A stretch of DNA of 64,000 nucleotides from Flavobacterium sp. BFFFF2 (GTDB lineage: Bacteria > Bacteroidota > Bacteroidia > Flavobacteriales > Flavobacteriaceae), in the NCBI GenBank assembly GCA_002256385.1, contig NKJD01000010.1, forward strand, positions 1-64,000, given 5' to 3'. The notes under the pieces were generated by a model. That model was given only the letters and a program-made list of their open reading frames with translations, was not told the DNA's origin and ran no database searches. Shown piece by piece: positions 44,613 through 53,167 of the stretch. The stretch's first letter is position 1, and the number at the start of each line of letters is the position of its first letter. The translations under genes and the position numbers were made by a program.

Positions 44613-44675
44613 AACAATATAGCTGATTCAAAAACTGATATTTAACAGGGAGTAAATCAGAACGAGTTTTCTTTA

Positions 44676-44740
44676 GAAGCAAGAGAAAAGAGCCAAGAGA
44701 AAAGAGCCAAGAGAAAAGAAGCAAGAGCCAAGAGAAAAGA
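44676..44740. repeat. Heptamer array (GARNNAA type)
   Basis: Nine in-phase 7-bp units, with GAGCCAA, GAGAAAA and GAAGCAA alternating. The units are shared with the array at 20984-21020. Confidence 0.85.
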
Positions 44741-44889
44741 TTTATACATTTCAGGATTTTTTTATTTTAAAACTTTTTGAATTAAATCGTTTTTACCTGT
44801 TGAATATCTTTGCCATCTGGGTGGGCGTCGGAGGGACCCTTTTTAAATTTTAAATGATGAATTTTGAATGATGAATTGGGAAACTTGTA

Positions 44890-45000
44890 AACATATGATA
44901 TATGGAGAAGACCCGAGGCCAAAGGCCGAATTGTATGGAGCATATGATATATAGAGGAGGACTGCCAGTGGCAGTCAGGTACACAAGCTTTAGCTTTTGC
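44890..45000. repeat. AGT-loop hairpin module, tandem
   Basis: Two consecutive modules each start CATATGATATAT(A/G)GAG. The first continues to GAGGCC-AAA-GGCC. The second continues to GACTGCC-AGT-GGCAGTC (44960-44976), then AGGTAC and a small AAGCT-TT-AGCTT hairpin (44984-44995). Compared with the copy at 163-181, the stem has changed on both sides (T to G and A to C), so pairing is kept. Confidence 0.7.
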
Positions 45001-45026
45001 ATACAAACAGATAAGACTTTTTGATT

Positions 45027-45064
45027 AAGCCCAGTGGGCTTCAGGTGCGCGAGCTTCAGCTCGC
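45027..45064. repeat. AGT-loop hairpin plus companion hairpin
   Basis: AAGCCC-AGT-GGGCTT (45027-45041), then CAGGT, then GCGAGCT-TC-AGCTCGC (45049-45064). The order of loop-AGT hairpin, GGT, and AGCT hairpin matches the module at 44960-44995, while both stems have different sequences. Confidence 0.7.
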
Positions 45065-45076
45065 TTCAACAAAGCA

Positions 45077-45107
45077 AAACTTTAAACCTTAAACCTTAAA
45101 CTTTGAA
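45077..45107. repeat. Short heptamer array (AAACCTT type)
   Basis: AAACTTT, AAACCTT, AAACCTT, AAACTTT in register. Relative of the array at 21110-21169. Confidence 0.7.
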
Positions 45108-45123
45108 CAAAAAAACTGTCGTC

Positions 45124-45753
45124 TCATATCTCAAAAACCCAAACCAACATCCATTGATCCCATTGAGCAAATGACACGTTAAAATGTCGTTGCAGACCTA
45201 GATGTGTCCAAACCGCTTTGGTTTGGCCATCGGTGATTTCAAAGGTGGATACCAAGATGTCATTTTTGTAACTAATGCCCACTTGGTTGACAATTTTAAA
45301 CAAAGCTTCTTTAACGCCCCAAACGACCGTGAGTTCGCTAATATAATTAGGGCTTAAGCGGCGTTCCAGTAAAAATGGTTCGGACGAAAATTTAAAATCG
45401 ATGTTCGCAATTTTATCGCGGATTAATTCAATGTCAACCCCAATGGGCTGTTCACTAATGGCCAATGTGGCTGCCAAATGCGAATGCGAAATGGATACAT
45501 AAAGTCCGTTTTTTAAGCTGGGTTTGCCGTTTTCGTCATAAATTAAATCGCCATCTTGAAACCCTTCAATAAGCAAGATTTGTCGAACTGCCAAAAAACA
45601 CATTCGGTGCGATTCCGACTTCATTTGTTGAAGCCTTGAAAGGGAACGATCGGTTAATGTAAGCGCTTTTAGTAACTCATTTTCAGGTTCAATACAATGC
45701 CAAATGTGAATGCGGGTGTTAAAAGGCTGTGTAAAAGTAGCAACTATTGGCAT
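45124..45753 (-). CDS. 4'-phosphopantetheinyl transferase superfamily protein
   Basis: Transfers the phosphopantetheine arm from CoA to a carrier protein. The 209-residue protein is the two-fold Sfp-type rather than the short AcpS type. The magnesium-binding motif IGVDIELI (Asp107, Glu109) and the WGVKEALFKIV motif (about 144-154) are both intact, and the CoA-binding VSISHSHLAATLA (86-98) is typical. No polyketide or peptide synthase lies in the window, so the carrier may be the fatty acid ACP or a distant cluster. Confidence 0.9.
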   Translation of the reverse strand: MPIVATFTQPFNTRIHIWHCIEPENELLKALTLTDRSLSRLQQMKSESHRMCFLAVRQILLIEGFQDGDLIYDENGKPSLKNGLYVSISHSHLAATLAISEQPIGVDIELIRDKIANIDFKFSSEPFLLERRLSPNYISELTVVWGVKEALFKIVNQVGISYKNDILVSTFEITDGQTKAVWTHLGLQRHFNVSFAQWDQWMLVWVFEI

Positions 45754-45838
45754 AGTATTTTATTGTTTTTCAGGTATTTGAACATATAAACAAATCACAA
45801 AATGTCTTAAGCATTTTTTTAATACCATTTGAAAATTG

Positions 45839-45846
45839 TACATTTG
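45839..45846 (+). promoter_or_regulatory. -7 promoter motif of ahcY
   Basis: TACATTTG followed by C, 35 bases before the ATG at 45882. Confidence 0.6.
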
Positions 45847-45881
45847 CACCCTTGTTTTTTTCAACTATCAAATATACATCA

Positions 45882-47198
45882 ATGAATACACAAACCATGC
45901 CTTACGTTGCTTACAAAGTTAAAGATATTTCTTTGGCCGAATTTGGTCGAAAAGAAATCGAGTTGGCCGAAGCAGAAATGCCAGGTTTAATGGCTTTACG
46001 CCACGAATACGGCCCATCGCAGCCTTTAAAAGGAGCGCGCATTGCTGGCTGTTTACACATGACCATTCAAACAGCGGTGCTGATTGAAACATTGGTTGCT
46101 TTGGGTGCTGAGGTAACTTGGAGCTCGTGCAATATTTTTTCAACACAAGACCATGCAGCAGCGGCTATTGCAGCGGCAGGTATTCAGGTGTATGCTTGGA
46201 AAGGATTGAACGAAGAAGACTTTGATTGGTGCATTGAACAAACTCTTTTCTTTGGAGAAGACCGCCAGCCATTGAACATGATTTTAGATGATGGAGGCGA
46301 TTTAACCAATATGGTATTTGACCGTTTTCCAGAATTAATTGCAGGAATTCGTGGTTTGTCTGAAGAGACAACTACTGGCGTACACCGTTTGTATGAGCGC
46401 ATGAAAAATGGAACTTTACACATTCCGGCAATCAACGTAAATGATTCAGTGACCAAATCAAAATTTGACAACAAATATGGTTGCAAAGAAAGTGCGGTTG
46501 ACGCCATTCGTCGTGCAACTGACTTGATGTTGGCCGGAAAACGAGTGGTCGTTTGTGGTTACGGAGATGTAGGAAAAGGTACGGCTGCTTCATTTAGAGG
46601 AGCTGGTTCTATTGTAACAGTTACTGAAATTGATCCGATTTGTGCTTTACAAGCTGCCATGGACGGATTTGAAGTTAAAAAATTGGACACCGTAATTGGT
46701 ACTGCCGACATCGTGATTACCACAACTGGTAACCGCGACATTGTAGTGGGCAGACATTTTGAACAAATGAAAGACAAAACCATCGTGTGTAACATTGGCC
46801 ATTTTGACAATGAAATTGACATGTCTTGGTTAAATACCAATCATGGGGCTTCAAAAGTGGAAATCAAACCACAGGTGGACAAATACACCATCAATGGCAA
46901 AGACATTTTGATTTTGGCCGAAGGACGTTTGGTGAATTTAGGCTGTGCAACAGGCCACCCAAGTTTTGTAATGAGTAATTCATTTACAAACCAAACCTTG
47001 GCACAACTTGAATTGTGGAACCACACCGACCAGTACAAAAACGAAGTATATATGTTGCCTAAACATTTAGATGAAAAGGTAGCGGCTTTGCACTTGGCTA
47101 AATTAGGTGTTGAATTGGAAACCCTTTCAACAGGACAAGCTGAATACATCGGCGTGACGGTTGAAGGACCATACAAACCAGAGTACTACAGATACTAA
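45882..47198 (+). CDS. ahcY: Adenosylhomocysteinase
   Basis: Hydrolyses S-adenosylhomocysteine to homocysteine and adenosine, relieving inhibition of methyltransferases. The 438-residue protein starts [24 protein letters not shown]. It has the substrate-domain signature [15 protein letters not shown], the catalytic region [17 protein letters not shown], the NAD motif [18 protein letters not shown] (near 225), and the C-terminal [10 protein letters not shown] that reaches the neighbouring subunit. It lacks the 40-residue insert seen in some bacterial enzymes. The start is set by conservation and the promoter upstream. Confidence 0.98.
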   Translation: MNTQTMPYVAYKVKDISLAEFGRKEIELAEAEMPGLMALRHEYGPSQPLKGARIAGCLHMTIQTAVLIETLVALGAEVTWSSCNIFSTQDHAAAAIAAAGIQVYAWKGLNEEDFDWCIEQTLFFGEDRQPLNMILDDGGDLTNMVFDRFPELIAGIRGLSEETTTGVHRLYERMKNGTLHIPAINVNDSVTKSKFDNKYGCKESAVDAIRRATDLMLAGKRVVVCGYGDVGKGTAASFRGAGSIVTVTEIDPICALQAAMDGFEVKKLDTVIGTADIVITTTGNRDIVVGRHFEQMKDKTIVCNIGHFDNEIDMSWLNTNHGASKVEIKPQVDKYTINGKDILILAEGRLVNLGCATGHPSFVMSNSFTNQTLAQLELWNHTDQYKNEVYMLPKHLDEKVAALHLAKLGVELETLSTGQAEYIGVTVEGPYKPEYYRY

Positions 47199-47218
47199 TC
47201 TGCGGATTTTATCTTTAT

Positions 47219-47248
47219 AAAAAAACCCCCGAATTTCGGGGGTTTTTT
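47219..47248 (+). terminator. Terminator after ahcY
   Basis: Stem CCCCCG / CGGGGG with A and T runs extending it (A run 47219-47225, T run 47243-47248). Confidence 0.92.
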
Positions 47249-47303
47249 GGTTTTAGTATCGTTGTGAAATTAATTTCAGCATTCGTGCATTTATTCCATT
47301 TGA

Positions 47304-47741
47304 TCAGTCAATAAATGCCGTTTCCTTTTTTTCGGCGCGATTTGAACATTTATCGGAGGTAGAACAGCTCCAGCCCTCCTCTTTAAAAGAATATAACGGC
47401 GTCTCTTTCATGCCAATGCATTCAACCACTAAATATGATTCCTCAATGAAGCAAAATTGGCCTTTTTTTACGCCTACCAACATCGCATATTGGTTTTTTC
47501 CTTGCTTGGCATACAAGAAAAAGTAGGGTTTCTTTTTGACGGAGTCGTATTTTTTCTGAATGCAACAACGAACATTGATGTCTACTTTTGGCACTGAACT
47601 TGCCGTTGAATCCATGGTGTATATGCGGTCTTTAAATGTCGTTGACAATGCTTTTGGGAGTAAAATGGGTTTTGTTTGTTGGTTACAGCCAGAAAGGCAG
47701 ACCACGGAAATCAATAGGATGAATGGCAAGATGTGCTTCAT
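47304..47741 (-). CDS. Cysteine-rich small lipoprotein, unknown function
   Basis: A 145-residue predicted lipoprotein with signal peptide and lipobox SVVCLSGCNQ (acylated Cys about 19). The mature part has six or more further cysteines (VRCCIQ, QFCFIE, VECIG, WSCSTSDKCSN), suggesting disulfide bonds outside the cytoplasm. No family recognised. It has no same-strand partner on either side. Confidence 0.65.
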   Translation of the reverse strand: MKHILPFILLISVVCLSGCNQQTKPILLPKALSTTFKDRIYTMDSTASSVPKVDINVRCCIQKKYDSVKKKPYFFLYAKQGKNQYAMLVGVKKGQFCFIEESYLVVECIGMKETPLYSFKEEGWSCSTSDKCSNRAEKKETAFID

Positions 47742-47949
47742 GTAAAAAGAATTAATAAATTATTTAAATCTTATTTTGAGCGAAAGATAAATAAATTAGT
47801 TTTCTTGGTTTGTAAAATTTTTTCAGATTCTTTTAGTAAGGTATGGTGTTATAAAAAGATTGCCTTTAATGATTAAAATGTTAAAGAGGGTCGATCATTA
47901 TTTTAAAAAACAACATTTTTTGCCCCCCACCTGCCACAATTGCCGATTT

Positions 47950-47957
47950 TAAGTTTG
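47950..47957 (+). promoter_or_regulatory. -7 promoter motif of the rhomboid gene
   Basis: TAAGTTTG, 25 bases before the ATG at 47983. Confidence 0.5.
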
Positions 47958-47982
47958 GCAAGGCATTTGCTAAAAAGGGAGT

Positions 47983-48792
47983 ATGAAGCAATCAACTCCT
48001 GAAGATACGTTTATTTATTCGCCATCAGTTTGGCTCTTGCCTTTGTTGGGTGTGCTCAGTTTTTGGTTGGTATTTGGGTTGCAAGATTTGTTAAACCTTC
48101 CTTTGAATGCTTGGGGCATTGAACCCCGAACAGTTGTTGGACTTCGGGGTGTTTTGATTAGTCCGTGGCTGCATGCCGATCTGAACCACCTTATTAACAA
48201 CTCGGTGCCTTTCTTTATATTGACCATGGCGTTGGTGTACTTTTACCGCGAAGTGGCTTTGAAAGTGTTGGTGTACGGCATCTTTTTTTCGGGTTTACTT
48301 ACGTGGGTCATTGGCCGAACAGGTAATCACATTGGGGCGAGTGGACTTATTTATGTGTTGTTTTCTTTTATCTTTTTCAAAGGTTTAATGTCCTCTTACT
48401 ACCGTTTAACCGCCTTATCGATGACCACGATTTTGGTCTATGGCGGCATGATCTGGTTTGTTTTTCCACAACAAGATCCAACCCTGTCATGGGAGGGCCA
48501 CCTGAGCGGACTCATTACAGGCTTGGGTCAGGCCATCTATTTTAAAACCAATAATTACACCGAAGCCACTCAATTTGACTGGCAAAAACCCGACTTTGAC
48601 CCACAGGCCGATCCATTTATGAAGCATTTTGACGAGGAAGGCCACTTTGCGCCAGTTGAACCAGAAGAAGTGGTGGAGGAAGATCATACATCTGCGGCCA
48701 TTACACCTCACGTACAGTATCACTACGTTTTTATTCCGCACCCAAAAACAGACGGATCAGCTCATACGCAAGAGCACAAAACTCAATCGTAA
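47983..48792 (+). CDS. Rhomboid family intramembrane serine protease
   Basis: Cleaves membrane proteins within the bilayer. The 269-residue protein has six membrane helices (from about 15 to 190). The catalytic serine is in NHIGASGLIYVLFSFIFF (GASG, near 120), the catalytic histidine in SWEGHLSGLITG (about 172), and the early HADLNHLINNSVPFF segment matches the conserved HxxxNHLxxN of loop/helix 2. The C-terminal 75 residues are hydrophilic and His-rich. It ends tail-to-tail with mtgA, overlapping ten bases. Confidence 0.92.
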   Translation: MKQSTPEDTFIYSPSVWLLPLLGVLSFWLVFGLQDLLNLPLNAWGIEPRTVVGLRGVLISPWLHADLNHLINNSVPFFILTMALVYFYREVALKVLVYGIFFSGLLTWVIGRTGNHIGASGLIYVLFSFIFFKGLMSSYYRLTALSMTTILVYGGMIWFVFPQQDPTLSWEGHLSGLITGLGQAIYFKTNNYTEATQFDWQKPDFDPQADPFMKHFDEEGHFAPVEPEEVVEEDHTSAAITPHVQYHYVFIPHPKTDGSAHTQEHKTQS

Positions 48793-49472
48793 TTGAGTTT
48801 TCCGATGTATTGCATGTGTCGTAAAATGGTGTTCTTCCGCCGCGTGATATACGTGGAAGAATTTTTGGCTTTAAACCGCAATGGACTGGGCAAAATGGCT
48901 GCAATCCCTGCTGCCTGACGTGGCCGCAAACCCGATGCTTCTTTTTGATACCAATAAATGGAAGCCGCCTGCGCACCATAAATGCCAGGTCCCATTTCAA
49001 TGCTGTTTAAATAGACTTCCATGATGCGTTCTTTGCCCCAAATGCATTCAATAAGCACCGTAAAATAAGCTTCTAACGCTTTTCGGACGTAACTGCGGCC
49101 TTGCCACAAAAACACATTTTTGGCAGTTTGTTGGGTAATGGTACTGCCGCCTTTGATTTTTCGTCCACGGGCATTGTTTTTATATGCTTTGTGTAGTGCC
49201 TCAAAGTCGAAACCCCAATGGGTTAAAAAACGACCGTCTTCAGAGGCGATCACGGCTTTTTGAAGTTGGGGTGAAATGCTATCCAGCGGCACCCAATCGT
49301 GTTCTAAAACGACAGGCTTGCCATGCCATTTATTTTCAATGGACCGACTAATCATAAGCGGAGTTATGGGAACTGGAACCCACTTAAACAACACCACCGA
49401 CCCCACCGAAAGCACGAAAAACCAAAATAACACCTTTCGCAGCAAACGAAAAACACGCCCAAGTAAAAGCAT
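48783..49472 (-). CDS. mtgA: Monofunctional biosynthetic peptidoglycan transglycosylase
   Basis: Polymerises lipid II into glycan strands (GT51 family). The 229-residue protein has an N-terminal membrane anchor (about 11-27) and the catalytic glutamate motif VIASEDGRFLTHWGFDFEAL. It also has the motif KGGSTITQQTAKNVFL, the second glutamate region ERIMEVYLNSIEMGPGIYGA, and LPSPLRF. There is no transpeptidase domain. The open frame extends to a TTG at 49499; I use the first ATG, which leaves the anchor complete. Overlaps the convergent rhomboid gene by ten bases. Confidence 0.93.
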   Translation of the reverse strand: MLLLGRVFRLLRKVLFWFFVLSVGSVVLFKWVPVPITPLMISRSIENKWHGKPVVLEHDWVPLDSISPQLQKAVIASEDGRFLTHWGFDFEALHKAYKNNARGRKIKGGSTITQQTAKNVFLWQGRSYVRKALEAYFTVLIECIWGKERIMEVYLNSIEMGPGIYGAQAASIYWYQKEASGLRPRQAAGIAAILPSPLRFKAKNSSTYITRRKNTILRHMQYIGKLNYD

Positions 49473-49632
49473 AAAACCAATTTTTGGCAAAAATCGCAAA
49501 GTTTTTGGATATGTTGGTGCTTAGTTGCAAAATTGCGTGAAGATGGAGTTGTTTCATCAATTTTTGATGGAGGAAAAATAAAGAATGCAAAACCAACCGT
49601 CACAGACCGTGGATTAGATGGAGCAATTTGAT

Positions 49633-50595
49633 TTATTTCACCACATATTTCGTTTGGTTCAATTGGCCAACACGTTCAAACAGTTTTAATTCTATTCCTT
49701 TTTTCAAATCTCTACTGGCTGTTGCCGATGACAAATCTTTAAAGATATTCATGTATTCTTTTCTATTAAACACTTTAATTCCGAGGTTCAGAAAGAATTC
49801 CAGGCGGTCAGTTTCTTTTAAAATTCGGCTGTTGTAATTGAGTGTGCTTTGCAACGATTGATCAATTACACCAAGCATATATTCAATAAATGTAGTTGAT
49901 TTACCCGTTTTATCACTTAAGGCCAATGACTTATAGTATTCTTCTTGTGACTCGATAATGAGCGTTTCAAATGGCAAAAACTCAAAAAATGGATATTCAG
50001 TCATTAAAATCAAAGTTTGCCATAAACGTCCCATTCTGCCGTTTCCATCTAAGAAAGGATGAATGAATTCCATTTCATAGTGAAACACACAGCTTTTTAT
50101 TAATGTTAATTCATCCGCATTTTTCAAATATTGAAACAAATCATTCATTAAAAACGGCACATTTTCAAAAGGTGGCGCAATATGTTCAACAATGGTTCCT
50201 TTCATGATGCCAACGCTTTGTTTTCTGTATTTCCCAGCACTGTCAATTAAACCATTCATTAATTCAAAATGTGCTTTTAAAAAGCATTTGTCTGAATGAT
50301 ATTTATATGTTTTTACTTGTTCATATACCTTAATTGCATTGAGTACTTCGAGAATGTCTTTTTCAGGACCTATTACTCTTTTGTTTTCTATCAAAGCAGT
50401 AATTTGTTCTACAGTGAGCGTATTGCCTTCAATTTTTAAAGAAGAATGGATAGTTTTAATGCGATGCTGCTTCCGAACTTGCGGCGATTGTTTGGTTAAA
50501 TAATTGGCATTGACAGCTCCTATTTTCTCTGATATGGAGCGGATTAACTGTAGAATTTTTGGCGTTATATCATATGGTGGTTTCATTGATGCCAT
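49633..50595 (-). CDS. Fic family protein
   Basis: Probable AMP transferase of 320 residues that would modify a hydroxyl side chain of a target protein with AMP from ATP. The Fic motif HPFLDGNGRMGR (about 174-185) is complete, with catalytic His and the Asn/Arg of the anion hole. An N-terminal inhibitory helix carries SLKIEGN (52-58), which fits the (S/T)xxxE(G/N) autoinhibition motif (class II). The C-terminal 60 residues look like a winged helix (MNIFKDLSSATASRDLKKGIEL), a DNA-binding candidate. The target is unknown. It has an operator-like array at its promoter (50598-50623). An ATG three codons in (50586) is also possible. Confidence 0.93.
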   Translation of the reverse strand: MASMKPPYDITPKILQLIRSISEKIGAVNANYLTKQSPQVRKQHRIKTIHSSLKIEGNTLTVEQITALIENKRVIGPEKDILEVLNAIKVYEQVKTYKYHSDKCFLKAHFELMNGLIDSAGKYRKQSVGIMKGTIVEHIAPPFENVPFLMNDLFQYLKNADELTLIKSCVFHYEMEFIHPFLDGNGRMGRLWQTLILMTEYPFFEFLPFETLIIESQEEYYKSLALSDKTGKSTTFIEYMLGVIDQSLQSTLNYNSRILKETDRLEFFLNLGIKVFNRKEYMNIFKDLSSATASRDLKKGIELKLFERVGQLNQTKYVVK

Positions 50596-50597
50596 TA

Positions 50598-50623
50598 TTT
50601 GATAGTATCATTTGATAGCATCA
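50598..50623 (-). promoter_or_regulatory. Tandem palindromic operator-like sites at the fic start
   Basis: Two directly adjoining 13-bp repeats, TTTGATAGTATCA and TTTGATAGCATCA, each containing a palindrome TGAT-AG(T/C)-ATCA. They lie between the fic -7 motif and its start codon, so a bound protein would block transcription. The winged-helix C-terminus of Fic makes autoregulation a reasonable guess. Confidence 0.65.
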
Positions 50624-50629
50624 AAAGTA
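50622..50629 (-). promoter_or_regulatory. -7 promoter motif of fic
   Basis: TACTTTTG on the minus strand. It overlaps the edge of the operator-like array by two bases. A TTG-type -33 element lies about 20 bases further out. Confidence 0.55.
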
Positions 50630-50702
50630 ATATATTCCAATGGACATTCAACTGCGGCAAATTTAATAGGCGGACTTTTGCATTCATTTCATCTCTAAAT
50701 TG

Positions 50703-50710
50703 TACATTTG
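50703..50710 (+). promoter_or_regulatory. -7 promoter motif of the riboswitch-receptor transcript
   Basis: TACATTTG followed by C. It lies directly upstream of the riboswitch, as expected if the RNA begins just before the aptamer. Confidence 0.65.
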
Positions 50711-50715
50711 CCGCG

Positions 50716-50790
50716 TCTCAAAGGGGTGCTCAAATAACGAGCTGAGATCATACCCATCGAACTTAGAACAGGTAATGCTGTTTAAGGAGA
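50716..50790 (+). ncRNA. TPP (thiamin pyrophosphate) riboswitch
   Basis: The THI-element core is present in order: P1 TCTC / GAGA (50716-50719, 50787-50790), GGGGTGC, GCTGAGATCATACCC, then GAACTTAGAACAGGTAATGC. These correspond to the conserved GGGGUGC, CUGAGA..AUACCC and GAAC..CUGA.CAGGUAAUGC blocks. Downstream, ATAGGTGCACCTAT (about 50804-50817) and a T run (50831-50836) may form the expression platform (terminator). It precedes a TonB-dependent receptor, so it should turn off the receptor when TPP is abundant. Confidence 0.9.
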
Positions 50791-50887
50791 GCAGATTCGC
50801 CAACATAGGTGCACCTATTGAAGCGGTCTATTTTTTCATGTTTAACCCAAGAATAATCGCCCCTTTTATTCGATAACTTATTATCGA

Positions 50888-53029
50888 ATGAACCGATTCA
50901 TTTTTTCTTTGGCGCCAATCAAAATCAAGACATTGGCCTTTAGTTTATTGCTTCTGGGAACTGCTGTGCAGGCCCAACAAACTCCCGACAGCCTTGCCAC
51001 CCAACAACTCGACGATGTGTTGGTATCGGCTTTAAGGGTCAAATCAAAAACACCTGTTTCCTTTTCAAACGTAAGCAAAGCCGAATTGGCTCCGCGCAAC
51101 TTGGGGCAAGATATTCCTGTTTTGCTGCAGTATTTGCCTTCGGTGGTCACCACTTCCGATGCAGGGACGGGTATCGGTTATACAGGCTTGCGGGTTCGAG
51201 GCAGCGATGCCACTCGCGTAAATGTCACCATTAACGGTGTTCCATATAATGACGCAGAAAGCCAAGGCGTGTATTGGGTCAATATGCCCGATTTTGCCTC
51301 ATCGGTGCAAAATTTGCAGCTGCAACGAGGCGTAGGTTCATCAACCAATGGGTCGGGCGCTTTTGGTGCCAGCTTAAACGTGCTCACCGACACCCAATCG
51401 GCACCCATGACCGAAATCAGCAATTCGGCGGGTAGTTTTAACACACACAAACACACCCTCAAATTCAGCACGGGCTTGTTGCCCTCGGGCATTGAATTGG
51501 CTGGGCGGTTGTCAAGCATCAATTCGCAAGGCTATGTAGATCGGGCGTTTTCCAACTTGAAATCGTATTTTTTGCAAGCCACTTATGTGGGTAAAACTTC
51601 GCAAATCAAAGCATTGGCTTTTGGTGGCAAAGAGCAAACTTACCAAGCATGGTATGGGGTGGATGGCGCAACAATGGGTCAAACCCGTACCTATAATTTT
51701 GCAGGTATTTACACCGATGCCAATGGAAATACCCAGTTTTACGACAACCAAACCGATAATTATTTTCAGAATCACTATCAATTGCATTGGTCCGAATCGT
51801 GGTCAAAACGTTGGAAGTCGCATGTGGGCGTGCATTACACCAAAGGGAAAGGATTTTACGAAGAATACCAAGCAGCCGATGTGTTGGCCAATTATGGCAT
51901 AGCCGATGTCAATTTGGGGGCTGGCAATACCATTACGCAATCTGATTTAATACGTCAAAAATGGCTCGACAATGATTTTTATGGCGCCATTTATTCTGCG
52001 CAATACCATGACAACCAAAATGATTTAACCATTGGCGGCGGGCACAATGTGTATGAGGGCGCGCATTATGGCAAGGTGAAATGGGTACAGGCAGCCGCCA
52101 CCTTTGATTCGAATGGGCATTATTATGATTTTTTTGGCCGAAAAACCGACACCAATTTATATGCAAAATACAACCGAACGTTGTCAAATGGCCTGCAATT
52201 GTACGCAGACTTGCAGTTGCGCAAAGTGCATTACCTAACTGACGGGGTGTTTACTGGAACGGCCGATGATTCGTTTTTATTTTTTAACCCAAAAGCGGGT
52301 TTATCTTATTTGTTGACATCAAAATCGCTCCTATATGCTTCTTATGCCCATGCCAACCGCGAACCCAACCGCACCGATTATGAAAACGGCACCGCGAAAC
52401 CCGAAATGATGGACGATTATGAATTGGGCTGGCGTTACGAAACAGCCAAAACCCGCCTCAACGTGAATGGTTATTTTATGTATTACCGCAACCAGCTTAT
52501 TTTAACGGGTGCCTTAGACAACGTCGGAAATCCCATCAGAGCCAATAGTGACCGCAGTTACCGCTTAGGGTTGGAAGTGGAATTGACCACCAAAATATCC
52601 AATAAATGGACACTGCGGCCGAATTTTACGCTGAGCCGCAATGTGATTTTGGACAGCGCTCCTCAAGGAGGCTTGGAGGCCAACCAAATAACACAAATTG
52701 CTTATTCTCCTAGTGTGATTGCCGCCAATGCGGTCACTTATGCCCCAATTAAATCGTTGCAAATCAGTTGGATGGTAAAACATGTGGGTGCTCAATATTT
52801 GGACAACTTTGAAACGGAAGCTGCCAAATTAGCCGATTACACCACCAACGATGTAAACATCCGCTATGAGTGGAATCCAAAAAAATGGGTAAAATCGGTG
52901 GTAGTTACTGGTTTGTTAAACAATATTTTTGATAAAAAATACAGTTCCAACGGCTATATGTATGGAACGGCCTACTATTATCCGCAGGCGGGCATCAACG
53001 GTTTTGTTGGTTTGACGCTCTTGTTCTAG
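50888..53029 (+). CDS. TonB-dependent outer-membrane receptor, probably for thiamin
   Basis: An outer-membrane active-transport protein of 713 residues with a signal peptide (about 1-29, LAFSLLLLGTAVQAQ), a TonB-box-like segment, a plug domain (about 45-150; NLGQDIPVLLQYLPSVVTTS, GLRVRGSDATRVNVTINGVP) and a 22-strand-type barrel ending in GINGFVGLTLLF. There is no N-terminal carboxypeptidase-like extension of the SusC type. The TPP riboswitch in the leader links it to thiamin uptake, matching thiamin-regulated outer-membrane receptors (OMR1 type) described for Bacteroidota. Substrate remains an inference from regulation. Confidence 0.93.
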   Translation: MNRFIFSLAPIKIKTLAFSLLLLGTAVQAQQTPDSLATQQLDDVLVSALRVKSKTPVSFSNVSKAELAPRNLGQDIPVLLQYLPSVVTTSDAGTGIGYTGLRVRGSDATRVNVTINGVPYNDAESQGVYWVNMPDFASSVQNLQLQRGVGSSTNGSGAFGASLNVLTDTQSAPMTEISNSAGSFNTHKHTLKFSTGLLPSGIELAGRLSSINSQGYVDRAFSNLKSYFLQATYVGKTSQIKALAFGGKEQTYQAWYGVDGATMGQTRTYNFAGIYTDANGNTQFYDNQTDNYFQNHYQLHWSESWSKRWKSHVGVHYTKGKGFYEEYQAADVLANYGIADVNLGAGNTITQSDLIRQKWLDNDFYGAIYSAQYHDNQNDLTIGGGHNVYEGAHYGKVKWVQAAATFDSNGHYYDFFGRKTDTNLYAKYNRTLSNGLQLYADLQLRKVHYLTDGVFTGTADDSFLFFNPKAGLSYLLTSKSLLYASYAHANREPNRTDYENGTAKPEMMDDYELGWRYETAKTRLNVNGYFMYYRNQLILTGALDNVGNPIRANSDRSYRLGLEVELTTKISNKWTLRPNFTLSRNVILDSAPQGGLEANQITQIAYSPSVIAANAVTYAPIKSLQISWMVKHVGAQYLDNFETEAAKLADYTTNDVNIRYEWNPKKWVKSVVVTGLLNNIFDKKYSSNGYMYGTAYYYPQAGINGFVGLTLLF

Positions 53030-53051
53030 TTGCCATTTTACATCACAAAGG

Positions 53052-53085
53052 AACCACCTCAGAAATATTTTCGGGGTGGTTTTTT
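53052..53085 (+). terminator. Terminator after the TonB receptor
   Basis: Stem AACCACC / GGTGGTT, a 16-base loop and a T run, about 20 bases after the stop codon. Confidence 0.75.
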
Positions 53086-53167
53086 ATATTTTTGAAGTGG
53101 ACAGGAAGTGAAAATGACTTAGCAAAAATTTACCTTATTGATTCTTTTGATAGGATGGCTCTTGAAT

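Noticed and set aside
44676..44740. Possible CRISPR array
   Set aside because: The period is 7 bp with no spacers of usual length, and no cas genes are present. It is a simple tandem repeat.
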